A stretch of DNA of 53,576 nucleotides from an uncultured Blautia sp. (lineage in GTDB: Bacteria; Bacillota; Clostridia; Lachnospirales; Lachnospiraceae), in contig UQJE01000010.1 in the NCBI GenBank assembly GCA_900541345.1, forward strand, positions 1 through 53,576. Reading direction: 5' to 3'. The position numbers and the translations under genes were made by a program. Every line of letters starts with the position of its first letter. The first letter of the stretch is position 1. The notes below the pieces were generated by a model, which worked only from the letters and a program-made list of their open reading frames with translations, was not told the origin of the DNA and made no database searches. Positions 8,025-18,251 of this stretch are shown here, one piece after another.

Positions 8025-9362
8025 ATGCTGATTATTGGAAACGGAAGGGTAATTACACGTGATGAAGAAAATCCGTTTATTGAAAACGGTGCAGTTGCAA
8101 TGGACGGAAATACCATTGTAATGGTAGGGAATACAGAAGACGTGAAAAAAATATATCCGGAGGCAGAATTTACAGATGCAAAAGGCGGTGTGATTATGCC
8201 GGCATTTATCAATGCTCATGAGCATATTTACAGCGCTTTCGCAAGAGGTCTAAGCATTAAGGGATATAATCCGCAGGGATTCCTTGACATTCTGGATGGT
8301 ATGTGGTGGACAATTGACCGTCATCTTACACTGGAGCAGACAAAGCTTTCCGCTTATGCTACATATATTGACTCTATTCGAAATGGTGTGACAACCGTTT
8401 TTGACCATCATGCAAGCTTCGGGCATATTACCGGTTCTCTTCATGCAATAGAAGAGGCAGCTACAGATTTGGGAATTCGTACTTGTCTCTGCTATGAAAT
8501 TTCTGACCGTGACGGCATGGAGAAATCAAGAGAATCCGTAATGGAAAATGTAAACTTCATTAAGCATGTGCAGAAAGAGAAAAACCATATGGTTGCCGGT
8601 ATGATGGGTATGCATGCATCTTTTACCATATCGGATGAAACCATGGCGCTTTGCAATGAATTAAAGCCGGAAGGCGTAGGATACCATATTCATGTGGCAG
8701 AGGGAATTTACGATCTTCATCAATGCTTAAAAGAGCATGGAAAGAGAATCGTAGACCGTCTTTACGACTGGAATATTCTGGGACCGAAAACACTTCTGGG
8801 ACATTGTATTTATATTAATGAACATGAAATGGATTTAATTAAAGACACAGATACGATGGTAGTGCATAATCCGGAATCCAATATGGGAAATGCCTGCGGA
8901 TGTCCTCCTACTATGGCGCTTGTGCATAAGGGAATTCTTACAGGTCTTGGAACAGACGGATATACCCATGATATGCTGGAATCCTGGAAGGTAGCAAATG
9001 TGCTTCACAAACACCATCTTTGCGACCCGAATGCAGCATGGGGTGAAGTGCCGAAAATGCTGTTTGAAGGAAACCGGGAAATTGCAGGAAGATATTTTGA
9101 AAAACCGCTGGGTATTCTTAAAAAAGGAGCTGCCGCAGATGTGATTGTCCTTGATTATGATCCGCTTACTCCAATGAGAGCAGATAACGTAAACGGACAT
9201 CTGATGTTCGGTACAAACGGAAACAATGTAGTAACAACTGTCTGCAACGGAAAGATGCTTATGAAGGACAGAGAAATTCTCGTATGTGATGCAGAAAAAG
9301 TAATGGCTGACTGCCGTCAGGCGGCAAAAGAGCTTGCAGATGATATTAACAGTGGAAAATAA
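8025..9362 (+). CDS. ssnA: Putative aminohydrolase SsnA
   Basis: A 445-residue member of the metal-dependent amidohydrolase superfamily (guanine deaminase/chlorohydrolase-like). Metal ligands are visible: NAHEH (about residues 63-67), HIHVAEG near 223-229, a GHCIYINE block near 260, and TDGYTHD near 309-315. In E. coli and gut anaerobes ssnA neighbours ygfK and the xanthine dehydrogenase genes, and the family belongs to purine or urate breakdown; the exact substrate is not settled. An upstream in-frame TTG at 8019 sits too close to the AAGGAGG site (8011-8017), so ATG 8025 is the better start. It is the first gene of the + strand purine operon, followed 12 bases later by ygfK. Confidence 0.92.
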   Translation: MLIIGNGRVITRDEENPFIENGAVAMDGNTIVMVGNTEDVKKIYPEAEFTDAKGGVIMPAFINAHEHIYSAFARGLSIKGYNPQGFLDILDGMWWTIDRHLTLEQTKLSAYATYIDSIRNGVTTVFDHHASFGHITGSLHAIEEAATDLGIRTCLCYEISDRDGMEKSRESVMENVNFIKHVQKEKNHMVAGMMGMHASFTISDETMALCNELKPEGVGYHIHVAEGIYDLHQCLKEHGKRIVDRLYDWNILGPKTLLGHCIYINEHEMDLIKDTDTMVVHNPESNMGNACGCPPTMALVHKGILTGLGTDGYTHDMLESWKVANVLHKHHLCDPNAAWGEVPKMLFEGNREIAGRYFEKPLGILKKGAAADVIVLDYDPLTPMRADNVNGHLMFGTNGNNVVTTVCNGKMLMKDREILVCDAEKVMADCRQAAKELADDINSGK

Positions 9363-9374
9363 GGAGGTCTTTCT

Positions 9375-12371
9375 ATGAGTGACAGAATGTCCTGTATGTC
9401 CTTTGGACAGATTATGGAATGGATTTTAGAGGAAAAAAAGAAAAGAGATACTGTGTTTGGCGTACATAGAGCCTATGTGGCAGATACTTCTAAAAAACTT
9501 GATTTATTTGGAAGAAAATTGGAAAATCCCATTGGACCGGCAGCAGGGCCACACACACAGCTTGCACAGAATATCGTAGCTTCCTACTATGGAGGCGCAC
9601 GTTTCTTTGAGCTGAAAACCGTTCAGAAAATGGACGGACCGGAGCTTGCAGCCTGTGTAAACAAACCGTGTATTCTTGCAGAAGATGAATGCTATAACTG
9701 CGAGTGGTCCACAGAACTTTACGTTTCCGATGCAATGAACGAGTATATTAAGGCATGGTTTGCTCTTCACGTAATTGCAAAAGAGTTTGGTCTTGGAGAT
9801 CAGGATGGCTTCCAGTTTAATATTTCTGTTGGTTATGACCTTGCAGGAATTAAAGAGCCGAAAGTAGATAACTTTATTAATAATATGATGGAAGCAAAGA
9901 ACACGGAAATCTTTAAGGAATGCCGCCAGTGGCTTTTAGACCATGTGGATTCTTTCCAGAAGGTGACAAGAGAAGATATTGAAGCGATTCCTTCTAATAT
10001 CTGTAATTCTGCAACCATATCTACTCTCCATGGCTGCCCTCCAAATGAAATTGAGAGCATTGCAACTCATCTTTACAAAGAGAAACATCTGAATACCTTT
10101 ATCAAATGTAATCCGACTCTTCTTGGATATGAGTTTGCAAGAAAAACAATGGACGATATGGGATACGATTACATGGTGTTTGGAGACTTCCATTTCCGTG
10201 ATGACCTTCAGTATGAGGATGCTATCCCTATGTTTAAACGCCTGATGGCGCTTGCAGATGAGCTGGGTCTTGCGTTTGGTGTAAAGATTACCAATACATT
10301 CCCGGTAGATGTTACAAGAAGCGAGCTTCCAAGTGAGGAAATGTATATGTCAGGAAAGGCACTTTTCCCATTATCTATTTCTCTTGCAGCAAAGCTTTCC
10401 AGAGAATTTGACGGAAAACTTCGCATCGCATATTCTGGCGGAGCGGATTATTATAATATTGATAAAATTACAGCCTGTGGTATATGGCCGGTAACCGTTG
10501 CAACTACTCTTTTAAAACCGGGCGGATACCAGAGATTTACCCAGATGGCAGAAAAGATAATGGATGGAAATGTGTCTCAGTGGACAGGAATAGATGTGGA
10601 GGCATTAAATGCCCTTGCTATTGATGCAGTAACAAATCCTCATCATGTGAAGAACATCAAACCGATTCCAAATAGAAAGAGTGACAGGGAAGTGCCTCTT
10701 CTTGACTGTTTCTATGCGCCGTGTATGGAAGGATGTCCGATTCATCAGGATATTCCAACGTATATTAAGCTGACAGGAGAGGGAAAATATGCGGAGGCGC
10801 TGAGAGTCATTCTTGAGAAAAACGCACTTCCATTTATTACAGGAACTTTATGTGCCCATAACTGTATGACAAAATGTACAAGAAATTTCTATGAAGAGCC
10901 GGTTAATATAAGAGGTACGAAGCTTGTTGCAGCAGAAAACGGCTATGAAGAAGTGATAAATGAAATAAAAGCAGCAAACGCAAACGGCAAAAAAGCAGCA
11001 GTTGTAGGCGGTGGTCCTGCTGGTATGGCAGCGGCATATTTCCTTGGCAGAGCCGGTGTGGATGTAACTGTTTTTGAAAAAGAAGAAAAACTTGGCGGCG
11101 TGATTCGTTATGTAATTCCAGGATTTAGAATTTCAGAAGAAGCCATTGATAAAGATGTATCCCTTCTTACAAAGCTTGGCGTAAAAATTGAGACTAACAG
11201 AGAAATCAAAGATTACAATGCCCTAAAAGCAGAAGGCTACGACGCAGTGATTGTGGCAATCGGCGCAGGAAAACCGGGAACTTTAAAACTGGAAAAAGGC
11301 GAAGCCGTTAATGCCATTCATTTCTTAAAAGAATTTAAGGAAAAAGACGGAAACGTAGACCTTGGAAAGCATGTAGTTGTAATCGGCGGCGGAAATACGG
11401 CTATGGATACTGCGAGAGCTGCTGTTCGTACAAATGGTGTGGAGAAGGTGTTCCTTGTATACAGAAGAACAAAACGATATATGCCGGCAGCAGAAGATGA
11501 GCTTTTAGAAGTTCTGGAAGACGGTGTGGAATTTAGAGAGCTTCTTTCTCCTGTAAGTCTGGAAAACGGAAAGCTTCTCTGTAAAGTGATGGAACTTGGA
11601 AAGGCAGATGCTTCCGGAAGAGCTTCTGTTACAGAGACAGGAAAGACAGAGGAAGTTCCGGCAGATACAGTCATCGTAGCTGTGGGAGAAAAAACAGACG
11701 CAGAAATTTATCAGGCAAACGGTATTGAAATAAACGAAAGAGGAAAGGCAAAATATAATCAGAAAACAATGGAAACAGGTGTTTCCGGTGTTTATCTTAT
11801 TGGAGACGGTGCAGGCGGAGCGGCTACGATCGTAGAGGCAATTCGAGATGCTCAGCTTGCAGCAGAAGCCATTCTGGCAGAAGCAGTTGTAAAAGACACA
11901 GAAGTTCAGGAGACAGAAGAAAGCTGCTTTGAAAAGAAAGGTATTCTTGCAGAGAGGAGCGAGAAAGAAACAGAAAAAGAGCGCTGCCTTGTATGCAACA
12001 AGATTTGTGAAAACTGTGTAGATGTATGTCCAAACAGAGCAAATATTTCCATTAAAGTTCCGGGAATGGCAATGAACCAGATTATCCACGTAGATTATAT
12101 GTGTAATGAGTGCGGAAATTGTAAGAGCTTCTGTCCTTACGCAAGCGCACCATATAAAGATAAATTTACTTTATTTGCAGCAGAAGAGGACATGAAGGAC
12201 AGTACAAACGATGGATTCTTTGTTACAAACAAAGAAACAAAAGAATGTACAGTGCGGTTCCTTGGAAAAATAACAAGCTGTAAGGCAGATGACCCGTCAG
12301 ATCCTCTGTATGAGGGACTTCGCCGTCTGATCTGCGCAGTGATTGACGATTACGATTATCTTTTAAAATAA
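9375..12371 (+). CDS. ygfK: YgfK-type iron-sulfur flavoprotein oxidoreductase
   Basis: A 998-residue multidomain redox enzyme. Residues ~40-420 resemble a dihydroorotate-dehydrogenase-like FMN barrel (ENPIGPAAGPHTQ). A cysteine motif (CFYAPCMEGCP, ~445) opens a GltD-like part with an FAD site (GGGPAGMAAA, ~543) and an NAD(P) site (IGGGNTAMD, ~669). Two ferredoxin-like clusters end it (CLVCNKICENCVDVCP ~870; CNECGNCKSFCP ~910). YgfK is often annotated as putative selenate reductase subunit, but its steady linkage to xdh, ssnA and ygeWXY places it in anaerobic purine catabolism, perhaps reducing a purine intermediate with NAD(P)H. The start has an AGGAGGT site. No key cysteine is missing. Confidence 0.92.
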   Translation: MSDRMSCMSFGQIMEWILEEKKKRDTVFGVHRAYVADTSKKLDLFGRKLENPIGPAAGPHTQLAQNIVASYYGGARFFELKTVQKMDGPELAACVNKPCILAEDECYNCEWSTELYVSDAMNEYIKAWFALHVIAKEFGLGDQDGFQFNISVGYDLAGIKEPKVDNFINNMMEAKNTEIFKECRQWLLDHVDSFQKVTREDIEAIPSNICNSATISTLHGCPPNEIESIATHLYKEKHLNTFIKCNPTLLGYEFARKTMDDMGYDYMVFGDFHFRDDLQYEDAIPMFKRLMALADELGLAFGVKITNTFPVDVTRSELPSEEMYMSGKALFPLSISLAAKLSREFDGKLRIAYSGGADYYNIDKITACGIWPVTVATTLLKPGGYQRFTQMAEKIMDGNVSQWTGIDVEALNALAIDAVTNPHHVKNIKPIPNRKSDREVPLLDCFYAPCMEGCPIHQDIPTYIKLTGEGKYAEALRVILEKNALPFITGTLCAHNCMTKCTRNFYEEPVNIRGTKLVAAENGYEEVINEIKAANANGKKAAVVGGGPAGMAAAYFLGRAGVDVTVFEKEEKLGGVIRYVIPGFRISEEAIDKDVSLLTKLGVKIETNREIKDYNALKAEGYDAVIVAIGAGKPGTLKLEKGEAVNAIHFLKEFKEKDGNVDLGKHVVVIGGGNTAMDTARAAVRTNGVEKVFLVYRRTKRYMPAAEDELLEVLEDGVEFRELLSPVSLENGKLLCKVMELGKADASGRASVTETGKTEEVPADTVIVAVGEKTDAEIYQANGIEINERGKAKYNQKTMETGVSGVYLIGDGAGGAATIVEAIRDAQLAAEAILAEAVVKDTEVQETEESCFEKKGILAERSEKETEKERCLVCNKICENCVDVCPNRANISIKVPGMAMNQIIHVDYMCNECGNCKSFCPYASAPYKDKFTLFAAEEDMKDSTNDGFFVTNKETKECTVRFLGKITSCKADDPSDPLYEGLRRLICAVIDDYDYLLK

Positions 12372-12393
12372 TCCTTTTTAAAGGAGGCGGCTT

Positions 12394-14949
12394 ATGTTTC
12401 ACTTTTTTGTAAACGGAAAAGAATATTATGAGGAACAGGATATGAAACTCCTTCCGTTTCTGCGGGATGTGTGCGGTCTTACTTCTGTAAAGGACGGCTG
12501 CAGCGAAGGCGCCTGCGGAACATGTCATGTTCTTATTGATGGAAAGGCAACAAAGGCATGTGTGCCGAAACTTTCCAAACTGGAAGGAAAGCATATTATG
12601 ACTGTAGAGGGACTTCCGGAGGAAGAAAAAGAAATTTTTGTCCGCGCCTTTGGAGAAGCGGGAGCCGTACAGTGCGGCTTCTGCATTCCCGGAATGGTGA
12701 TAAGTGCAAAAGCGCTTATTGATAAAAATCCGAATCCAGGAAGAGCGGAGGCGGCAGATGCCATTAAAAATAACATATGTCGCTGTACAGGATATAAAAA
12801 AATTATAGATGGTATTTTGCTTGCTGCAAAATATAAAAGAGAAGGCCTTCCAAAAGAAAAAGAATATACCTGGAAGCTGGGAGAGCGAGTTCCAAGAGTA
12901 GATGTCAGAGAAAAAGTTTTGGGTTACGGAGAATACCCGGACGACATACACATGGAAGGTATGATTTACGGAAGCGCCCTTCGTTCAGCGTATCCCAGAG
13001 CCAGGGTGAAAGCAATTCATACAGAAAAAGCAAAAGAAGTGCCGGGAGTAGTAGCTGTATTTACAGCGGAGGATATTCCGGGAAGCGTAAAAGTAGGACA
13101 CTTAAAACAGGACTGGGATGGTTTGATTCCTGTAGGCCATCTGACACATTATCTTGGAGATGCGATTGCTCTTGTAGCAGGCGAGAATCTGGAAGCAGTG
13201 GAGGAAGGAAAACGGCAGATAGAAGTAGAATATGAAGAGCTTTCTATGGTGCGCAATCCTTATGAGGCAATGGCGGAAGACGCTCCAAAGGTACACGAAG
13301 AGGAGAAGGACAATCTGCTTTCTCACTGGCATGTGCACAGAGGAGATGCAGAAGCGGCAATTCGAAACTCTGCTCATGTACTTTCTGATACATTCCATAC
13401 ACCGTGGACGGAACATGCCTTTTTGGAACCGGAATGTGCCGTTGCTGTTCCGGATGGAGACGGCGTGATCATTTATTCATCCGATCAGGGAGTATATGAT
13501 ACGCAGCATGAATGTATGGCGCTTTTAGGACTTCCTGCCGAGAAAGTAAAGGTGAGAAACAAGCTGGTAGGCGGTGGTTTTGGAGGAAAAGAGGATGTAA
13601 CTGTCCAGCATCATGCAGCTATGATCGCTTATCTTACAAAGCGTCCGGTAAAAGTGAAGCTTACAAGAGCTGAGAGTATTTTGATTCATCCAAAACGCCA
13701 TCCTATGGATATGGAATTTACCCTTGGCTGTGATGAAAATGGAATTATACAGGGAGTGAAAGCAACTGTAATTGCAGATACAGGAGCATATGCTTCTCTT
13801 GGAGGACCTGTTTTACAGCGTGCCTGTACCCATGCTTCCGGTCCGTATAATTATCAGAATTTTGATATTGATGGAAAGGCTTATTATACAAATAATCCTC
13901 CGGCAGGAGCATTCCGTGGATTCGGAGTGACGCAGACTTGCTTTGCGATAGAAATGCTTCTCACAAAAATGGCAGGGATTGTGGGGATTTCCCCTTGGGA
14001 AATAAGATACAGAAATGCCATTCGACCGGGACAGGAGCTGCCAAACGGACAGCTTGTTGATGCGTCTACAGGTCTTGCAGAGACTTTGGAGGCGGTAAAA
14101 GATGCATATGAAAGCAGTCCGTATGCGGGAATTGCATGTGCGATGAAGAATGCGGGAGTAGGTGTGGGACTTCCTGACTGGGGAAGAGCGCGTCTTCTTG
14201 TGAGAAATGGACGTGTGGAAATTCATTCAGGAGCTTCCTGTATCGGTCAGGGGCTTGGAACCGTTCTTGTACAGATGGTATCAGAAATTTTATCCTTGAA
14301 GCGAGAAGAAATTTACTACGATGCTTCGAATACCTGGACAGCGCCGGATTCCGGAACAACTTCCGGTTCAAGACAGACGCTGATTACGGGAGAAGCTGTA
14401 AAAAGAGCCTGTGAAAGAATGAAAGAAGATTTATCAGTCCATTCTCTTTCTGAACTGGAGGGAAAGGAATATACAGGGGAATATCTTGCAGCAACCGATC
14501 CGATGGGAAGCGATAAGAAAAACCCGGTTTCTCATGTTGCGTATGGCTATGCCACACAAGTCTGTATCTTAAATGAAGACGGAACTGTAAAAAAAATTGT
14601 GGCTGCTCATGATGTGGGGAAAGCAGTAAATCCTCTTTCCGTAGAAGGGCAGATTGAAGGCGGAGTCATTATGTCATATGGCTTTGCATTAACAGAAAAA
14701 TATCCAATTTTAGATTGCAAACCGACTGCCAAATATGGTACACTAGGATTACCAAAAGCAAATAAAATTCCTGAAGTAGAGAGTATCATTGTGGAGAAGA
14801 AAGGACTTCCGGTTGCGTGCGGAGCAATTGGAATCGGAGAGATTACCTCTATCCCCACAGCCCCTGCTATTGCAGGAGCATATTATAAAATGGATGGAGA
14901 GTTTCGTACTTCTCTTCCAGTGAGCAATACTCCTTATCAGAAAAAGTAA
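12394..14949 (+). CDS. xdhD: Molybdenum hydroxylase with fused 2Fe-2S domain (XdhD-like, selenium-dependent type)
   Basis: An 851-residue fusion. Residues 1-~155 form the two [2Fe-2S] modules (CSEGACGTC, QCGFCIPG, ICRCTGY); from ~165 on comes the molybdopterin-binding hydroxylase part with GGGFGGK near 393-399, the substrate arginine in AFRGFG near 506-510, and the catalytic-type glutamate in IGIGEIT near 812-818. E. coli XdhD has the same fusion; the family is linked to purine hydroxylation and to labile selenium cofactors. A separate three-subunit enzyme follows, so two distinct molybdenum hydroxylases are encoded. An FAD subunit could be shared from xdhB. The GGAGG ribosome site lies 22 bases after ygfK. 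Confidence 0.9.
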   Translation: MFHFFVNGKEYYEEQDMKLLPFLRDVCGLTSVKDGCSEGACGTCHVLIDGKATKACVPKLSKLEGKHIMTVEGLPEEEKEIFVRAFGEAGAVQCGFCIPGMVISAKALIDKNPNPGRAEAADAIKNNICRCTGYKKIIDGILLAAKYKREGLPKEKEYTWKLGERVPRVDVREKVLGYGEYPDDIHMEGMIYGSALRSAYPRARVKAIHTEKAKEVPGVVAVFTAEDIPGSVKVGHLKQDWDGLIPVGHLTHYLGDAIALVAGENLEAVEEGKRQIEVEYEELSMVRNPYEAMAEDAPKVHEEEKDNLLSHWHVHRGDAEAAIRNSAHVLSDTFHTPWTEHAFLEPECAVAVPDGDGVIIYSSDQGVYDTQHECMALLGLPAEKVKVRNKLVGGGFGGKEDVTVQHHAAMIAYLTKRPVKVKLTRAESILIHPKRHPMDMEFTLGCDENGIIQGVKATVIADTGAYASLGGPVLQRACTHASGPYNYQNFDIDGKAYYTNNPPAGAFRGFGVTQTCFAIEMLLTKMAGIVGISPWEIRYRNAIRPGQELPNGQLVDASTGLAETLEAVKDAYESSPYAGIACAMKNAGVGVGLPDWGRARLLVRNGRVEIHSGASCIGQGLGTVLVQMVSEILSLKREEIYYDASNTWTAPDSGTTSGSRQTLITGEAVKRACERMKEDLSVHSLSELEGKEYTGEYLAATDPMGSDKKNPVSHVAYGYATQVCILNEDGTVKKIVAAHDVGKAVNPLSVEGQIEGGVIMSYGFALTEKYPILDCKPTAKYGTLGLPKANKIPEVESIIVEKKGLPVACGAIGIGEITSIPTAPAIAGAYYKMDGEFRTSLPVSNTPYQKK

Positions 14950-14987
14950 GATATGTTCAGGAATCTATAACGAGCAGCATGGTTCAG

Positions 14988-15048
14988 AGCCGGACTGAAG
15001 TCCTGAGGAGAACAGAGATTCCTCCAGGGCTTTGTCCGGCTTCTTTTA
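14988..15048 (+). other. Long intercistronic hairpin between xdhD and xdhA
   Basis: AGCCGGAC (14988-14995) pairs with GTCCGGCT (15034-15041). Inside it, AAGTCCTGAGGAG (14998-15010) pairs with the segment 15018-15032, with one bulged C and some G-U pairs. The apical loop is about seven bases. A short TTCTTTT follows. It may be an attenuator, an RNA-processing site or an mRNA stabiliser that sets the ratio of the two hydroxylases. Confidence 0.7.
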
Positions 15049-15074
15049 AAAATTCAAGCAAAGAAGGTGACATT

Positions 15075-17348
15075 ATGATTGGAAAGAGTATTCCAAGAGT
15101 AGATGCTTATGAAAAGGTTACGGGCAGAGCGCAGTTTACAGATGATATGGCGCCAAAGAATTGCCTTGTGGCAAAGGTGTACCATGCGACAATCGGAAAC
15201 GGAATTGTCACTTCAATTGATACAAGTGAGGCAGAGGCGCTTCCCGGAGTGGTGAAGGTAGTGACTTTTAAAGATGTTCCGGAGCATTGTTATCCAACAC
15301 CGGGGCATCCCTGGTCAGTAGAACTGGCACATCAGGACATAGCGGACCGTAATCTTTTAACGGGAAGAGTGCGGTATTATGGGGATGACATAGCTGCAGT
15401 TGTTGCGGAGGATGAAGTGACGGCAGCCCGGGCTTTAAAACTTATTAAAGTGGAGTATGAGGAATATCCGGTGGAAATCCATCCGAGAAAATCCATGTAC
15501 GGCAGTCAGCATCCCATTCATCTTGATAAGAAAGATAATGTCCTGGCACGCTCTAATTTCTTTATCGGCAATGTGGAACAGGGGCTTAAGGATTCGGACA
15601 CGGTCATAAAAAGGAATTATAAAACTCCGATTGTGCAGCACTGTCATATTGAAAATCCTATATCTTATGCATATATGGAAAAGGGAAGAATTGTTGTGGT
15701 CACTTCTACACAGATTCCCCATATCGTTCGCCGTGTGATCGGGCAGGCGCTTGGAATTCCCTGGGGAAAGGTTCGCGTGATCAAGCCATATATAGGCGGC
15801 GGATTTGGAAACAAGCAGGATGTACTGTATGAACCCTTAAACGCATTTCTTACCACACTGGTAGGCGGACGTCCTGTAAAACTTGATGTGACGAGAGAGG
15901 AAACTTTCTGCAATACAAGAACAAGGCATTCCATAGAATATGATTTAACAGCAGGAGTGGACAAAAATGGACATCTTCTCGCAAAAGATATGCTTGCAAT
16001 TTCGAATCAGGGAGCGTATGCTTCTCACGGACATGCAATTGCAGCAAATGGTCTTACTGCATGGAGATTACAGTATGCATGTCCGAATATAAAAGGTGAG
16101 GCATATACCGTATATACAAACTGTCCTACAGCAGGCGCCATGCGCGCTTACGGCATTCCTCAGGCAGCTTTTGCGATAGAATGTTTTATGGATGATATTG
16201 CAAAAGAGCTGAACATGGATCCGTTAGAGTTCAGAAGAAGAAATCTGATACAGGGCTACTATCAGGATGCTTACTTAAAGCCGATTGCAGCAAACACAAA
16301 CGGAATTTTTGAATGTCTGGAAAAGGGAGCGGCACATATTCACTGGGATGAAAAAAGGAAAGCTTATGAAAACCAGGCAGGAGATATAAGGAGAGGAGTG
16401 GGTATGTCCCTGTTTTCCTACAAGACGGGTGTATGGCCCATTTCTCTGGAGATTGCAGGTGCCCGGCTTGTGCTGAACCAGGATGGAAGCATGCAGCTTT
16501 CCCTTGGAGCAACAGAAATCGGTCAGGGAGCAGATACGGTATTTTCTCAGATGGCAGCAGAGACGCTTCACATGGACGTGGAGGATATACATATTCAGAC
16601 CATGCAGGATACGGATATAACACCTTTTGATACAGGAGCTTATGCTTCCAGGCAGTCATTTGTAACGGGAACTGCCGTAAAGAAATGTGCAGAGCTTATG
16701 CTTCATAAGATTCTTGAGTATGCTGCGACTCTTCTGGAAGGGGAGGAGCGTACCTTAAGCCTGGATCACGGATGGATTCTTGCAGACGGGCAGAAAGTGC
16801 TTTCCCTGGAAGAGCTTGCGATGGAAAGCTATTACAGCCTTACAAACTCTTCTGCGATCACAGCAGAGGTATCTACTCAGGTAAAGAAAAATACTATTGC
16901 AACAGGCTGCTGTTTTGTTGAAGTTGAAGTAGATTTAAAACTTGGAAAAATAAAGATTCTTGATATTATTAACGTACATGACAGCGGAAAGCTTATTAAT
17001 CCGCAGCTTGCCAGAATGCAGGTAGAAGGCGGTATGTCTATGGGAATGGGATATGGACTTTCTGAGCAGCTTCTTCTCGATGAAAAAACAGGAAGACCTT
17101 TAAATGGAACACTGCTTGATTACAAGATTATGACAACTATGGATACACCGGATCTTGATGTGGATTTCGTGGAGCTTGAAGACCCTATGGGGCCTTATGG
17201 AAATAAGGCGCTTGGAGAGCCTCCGGCGATTCCGGCAGCTCCTGCCATTCGAAACGCAGTGCTTCATGCAACGGGCGTAGCCTTTAACGAAAATCCTCTC
17301 ACACCGCAGAGACTGATTTCAGGCTTTAAAGAAGCGGGACTGATTTAA
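15075..17348 (+). CDS. xdhA: Xanthine dehydrogenase molybdenum-binding subunit
   Basis: A 757-residue large subunit of a three-subunit xanthine dehydrogenase. Motifs include IPRVDAYEKVTGRAQFTDD at the start of the hydroxylase fold, GGGFGNK near 241-247, the arginine motif MRAYGIPQ near 356-363 and ALGEPP near 711-716 with the catalytic-type glutamate. The frame can be extended upstream to 14979, but that extension reads through a strong RNA hairpin, while ATG 15075 has an AAGAAGGTGA ribosome site and gives the normal family length. The next genes, xdhB and xdhC, encode its FAD and iron-sulfur partners. Direction of reaction (hypoxanthine/xanthine oxidation or urate reduction) cannot be told from sequence. 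Confidence 0.93.
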   Translation: MIGKSIPRVDAYEKVTGRAQFTDDMAPKNCLVAKVYHATIGNGIVTSIDTSEAEALPGVVKVVTFKDVPEHCYPTPGHPWSVELAHQDIADRNLLTGRVRYYGDDIAAVVAEDEVTAARALKLIKVEYEEYPVEIHPRKSMYGSQHPIHLDKKDNVLARSNFFIGNVEQGLKDSDTVIKRNYKTPIVQHCHIENPISYAYMEKGRIVVVTSTQIPHIVRRVIGQALGIPWGKVRVIKPYIGGGFGNKQDVLYEPLNAFLTTLVGGRPVKLDVTREETFCNTRTRHSIEYDLTAGVDKNGHLLAKDMLAISNQGAYASHGHAIAANGLTAWRLQYACPNIKGEAYTVYTNCPTAGAMRAYGIPQAAFAIECFMDDIAKELNMDPLEFRRRNLIQGYYQDAYLKPIAANTNGIFECLEKGAAHIHWDEKRKAYENQAGDIRRGVGMSLFSYKTGVWPISLEIAGARLVLNQDGSMQLSLGATEIGQGADTVFSQMAAETLHMDVEDIHIQTMQDTDITPFDTGAYASRQSFVTGTAVKKCAELMLHKILEYAATLLEGEERTLSLDHGWILADGQKVLSLEELAMESYYSLTNSSAITAEVSTQVKKNTIATGCCFVEVEVDLKLGKIKILDIINVHDSGKLINPQLARMQVEGGMSMGMGYGLSEQLLLDEKTGRPLNGTLLDYKIMTTMDTPDLDVDFVELEDPMGPYGNKALGEPPAIPAAPAIRNAVLHATGVAFNENPLTPQRLISGFKEAGLI

Positions 17349-17366
17349 AAGAAAGGGGGTTTTTGT

Positions 17367-18251
17367 ATGTATGATATTGAAAATTACTATAATGCACAGA
17401 GTATAAAAGAAGCAGTAAATCTTTTAAAAGAGCACCCGGACGCAAGGATTATTTCCGGGGGAAGCGATGTACTGATCAAAATAAGAGAGGGAAAAATGGC
17501 GGGAACTTCTCTTGTTTCCATAAGAGATATAAAGGAAATACAGGGAGTGACGCTTATGGACTCCGGAGATATTTATATTGGTGCAGGTACTACTTTTTCC
17601 CATGTTACAAATGATCCTGTGATCCGGGAACACATTTCCGTTCTCGGAGAGGCAGTGGATCAGGTAGGTGGTCCGCAGGTTCGAAATATTGGGACAATCG
17701 GGGGAAACGTATGTAACGGGGCCGTCAGTGCAGATAGTGCGCCAACTTTATTTTCTCTTAATGCCATGCTGCGGATTGCAGACGGAGAAGGGGGACGTAC
17801 CGTTCCGATCGATATGTTTTACTTAGGACCGGGAAAAGTAGATTTACATTGTGGCGATGTACTGACGCACATTATTATCCCGGGAAAAGAATATCAGGGC
17901 TATCACGGACATTATATTAAATATTCCATGAGAAATGCAATGGACATTGCAACATTGAGCTGCAGTGTGGTAAGTAAAGTAGATACGGCAGCAAATACTC
18001 TGGAAGATGTGCGGATCACCTTTGGCGTGGCAGCGCCTGTACCTTATCGGTGTAAAAAAACGGAAGCTGCATTAAGGGGAATGGAAATCGGAGAAGCACT
18101 TTATGAAAAAATAAAAACTCTTGTTCGGGAAGAGATTAACCCGAGAGACTCCTGGAGAGCGTCAAAGGAATTCCGTCTTCAGATTGGCGGGGAAATTGCA
18201 GCCCGGGCATTAAAAGAAACTGTTCGGCTTGCAGGAGGTGAACCATCATGA
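17367..18251 (+). CDS. xdhB: Xanthine dehydrogenase FAD-binding subunit
   Basis: A 294-residue protein of the CoxM/XdhB family. The FAD-binding motifs are ARIISGGSDVL near residues 26-36 and RNIGTIGGNVCNG near 107-119, followed by the C-terminal CO-dehydrogenase flavoprotein domain. It passes electrons between the 2Fe-2S subunit and NAD(H). It starts 18 bases after xdhA with a run of G's as ribosome site and overlaps xdhC by 4 bases (ATGA), so xdhABC are translationally linked and expected in fixed ratio. It might also serve the XdhD-like enzyme, which has no FAD partner of its own here. Confidence 0.93.
   Translation: MYDIENYYNAQSIKEAVNLLKEHPDARIISGGSDVLIKIREGKMAGTSLVSIRDIKEIQGVTLMDSGDIYIGAGTTFSHVTNDPVIREHISVLGEAVDQVGGPQVRNIGTIGGNVCNGAVSADSAPTLFSLNAMLRIADGEGGRTVPIDMFYLGPGKVDLHCGDVLTHIIIPGKEYQGYHGHYIKYSMRNAMDIATLSCSVVSKVDTAANTLEDVRITFGVAAPVPYRCKKTEAALRGMEIGEALYEKIKTLVREEINPRDSWRASKEFRLQIGGEIAARALKETVRLAGGEPS

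Noticed and set aside
14979..15074. 32-codon N-terminal extension of xdhA
   Set aside because: It runs through a strong RNA hairpin, and the better ribosome site and family match are at 15075.
12394..17348. In-frame UGA selenocysteine in the molybdenum hydroxylases
   Set aside because: Both frames are continuous without internal TGA. Any selenium would be the labile cofactor type, not selenocysteine.
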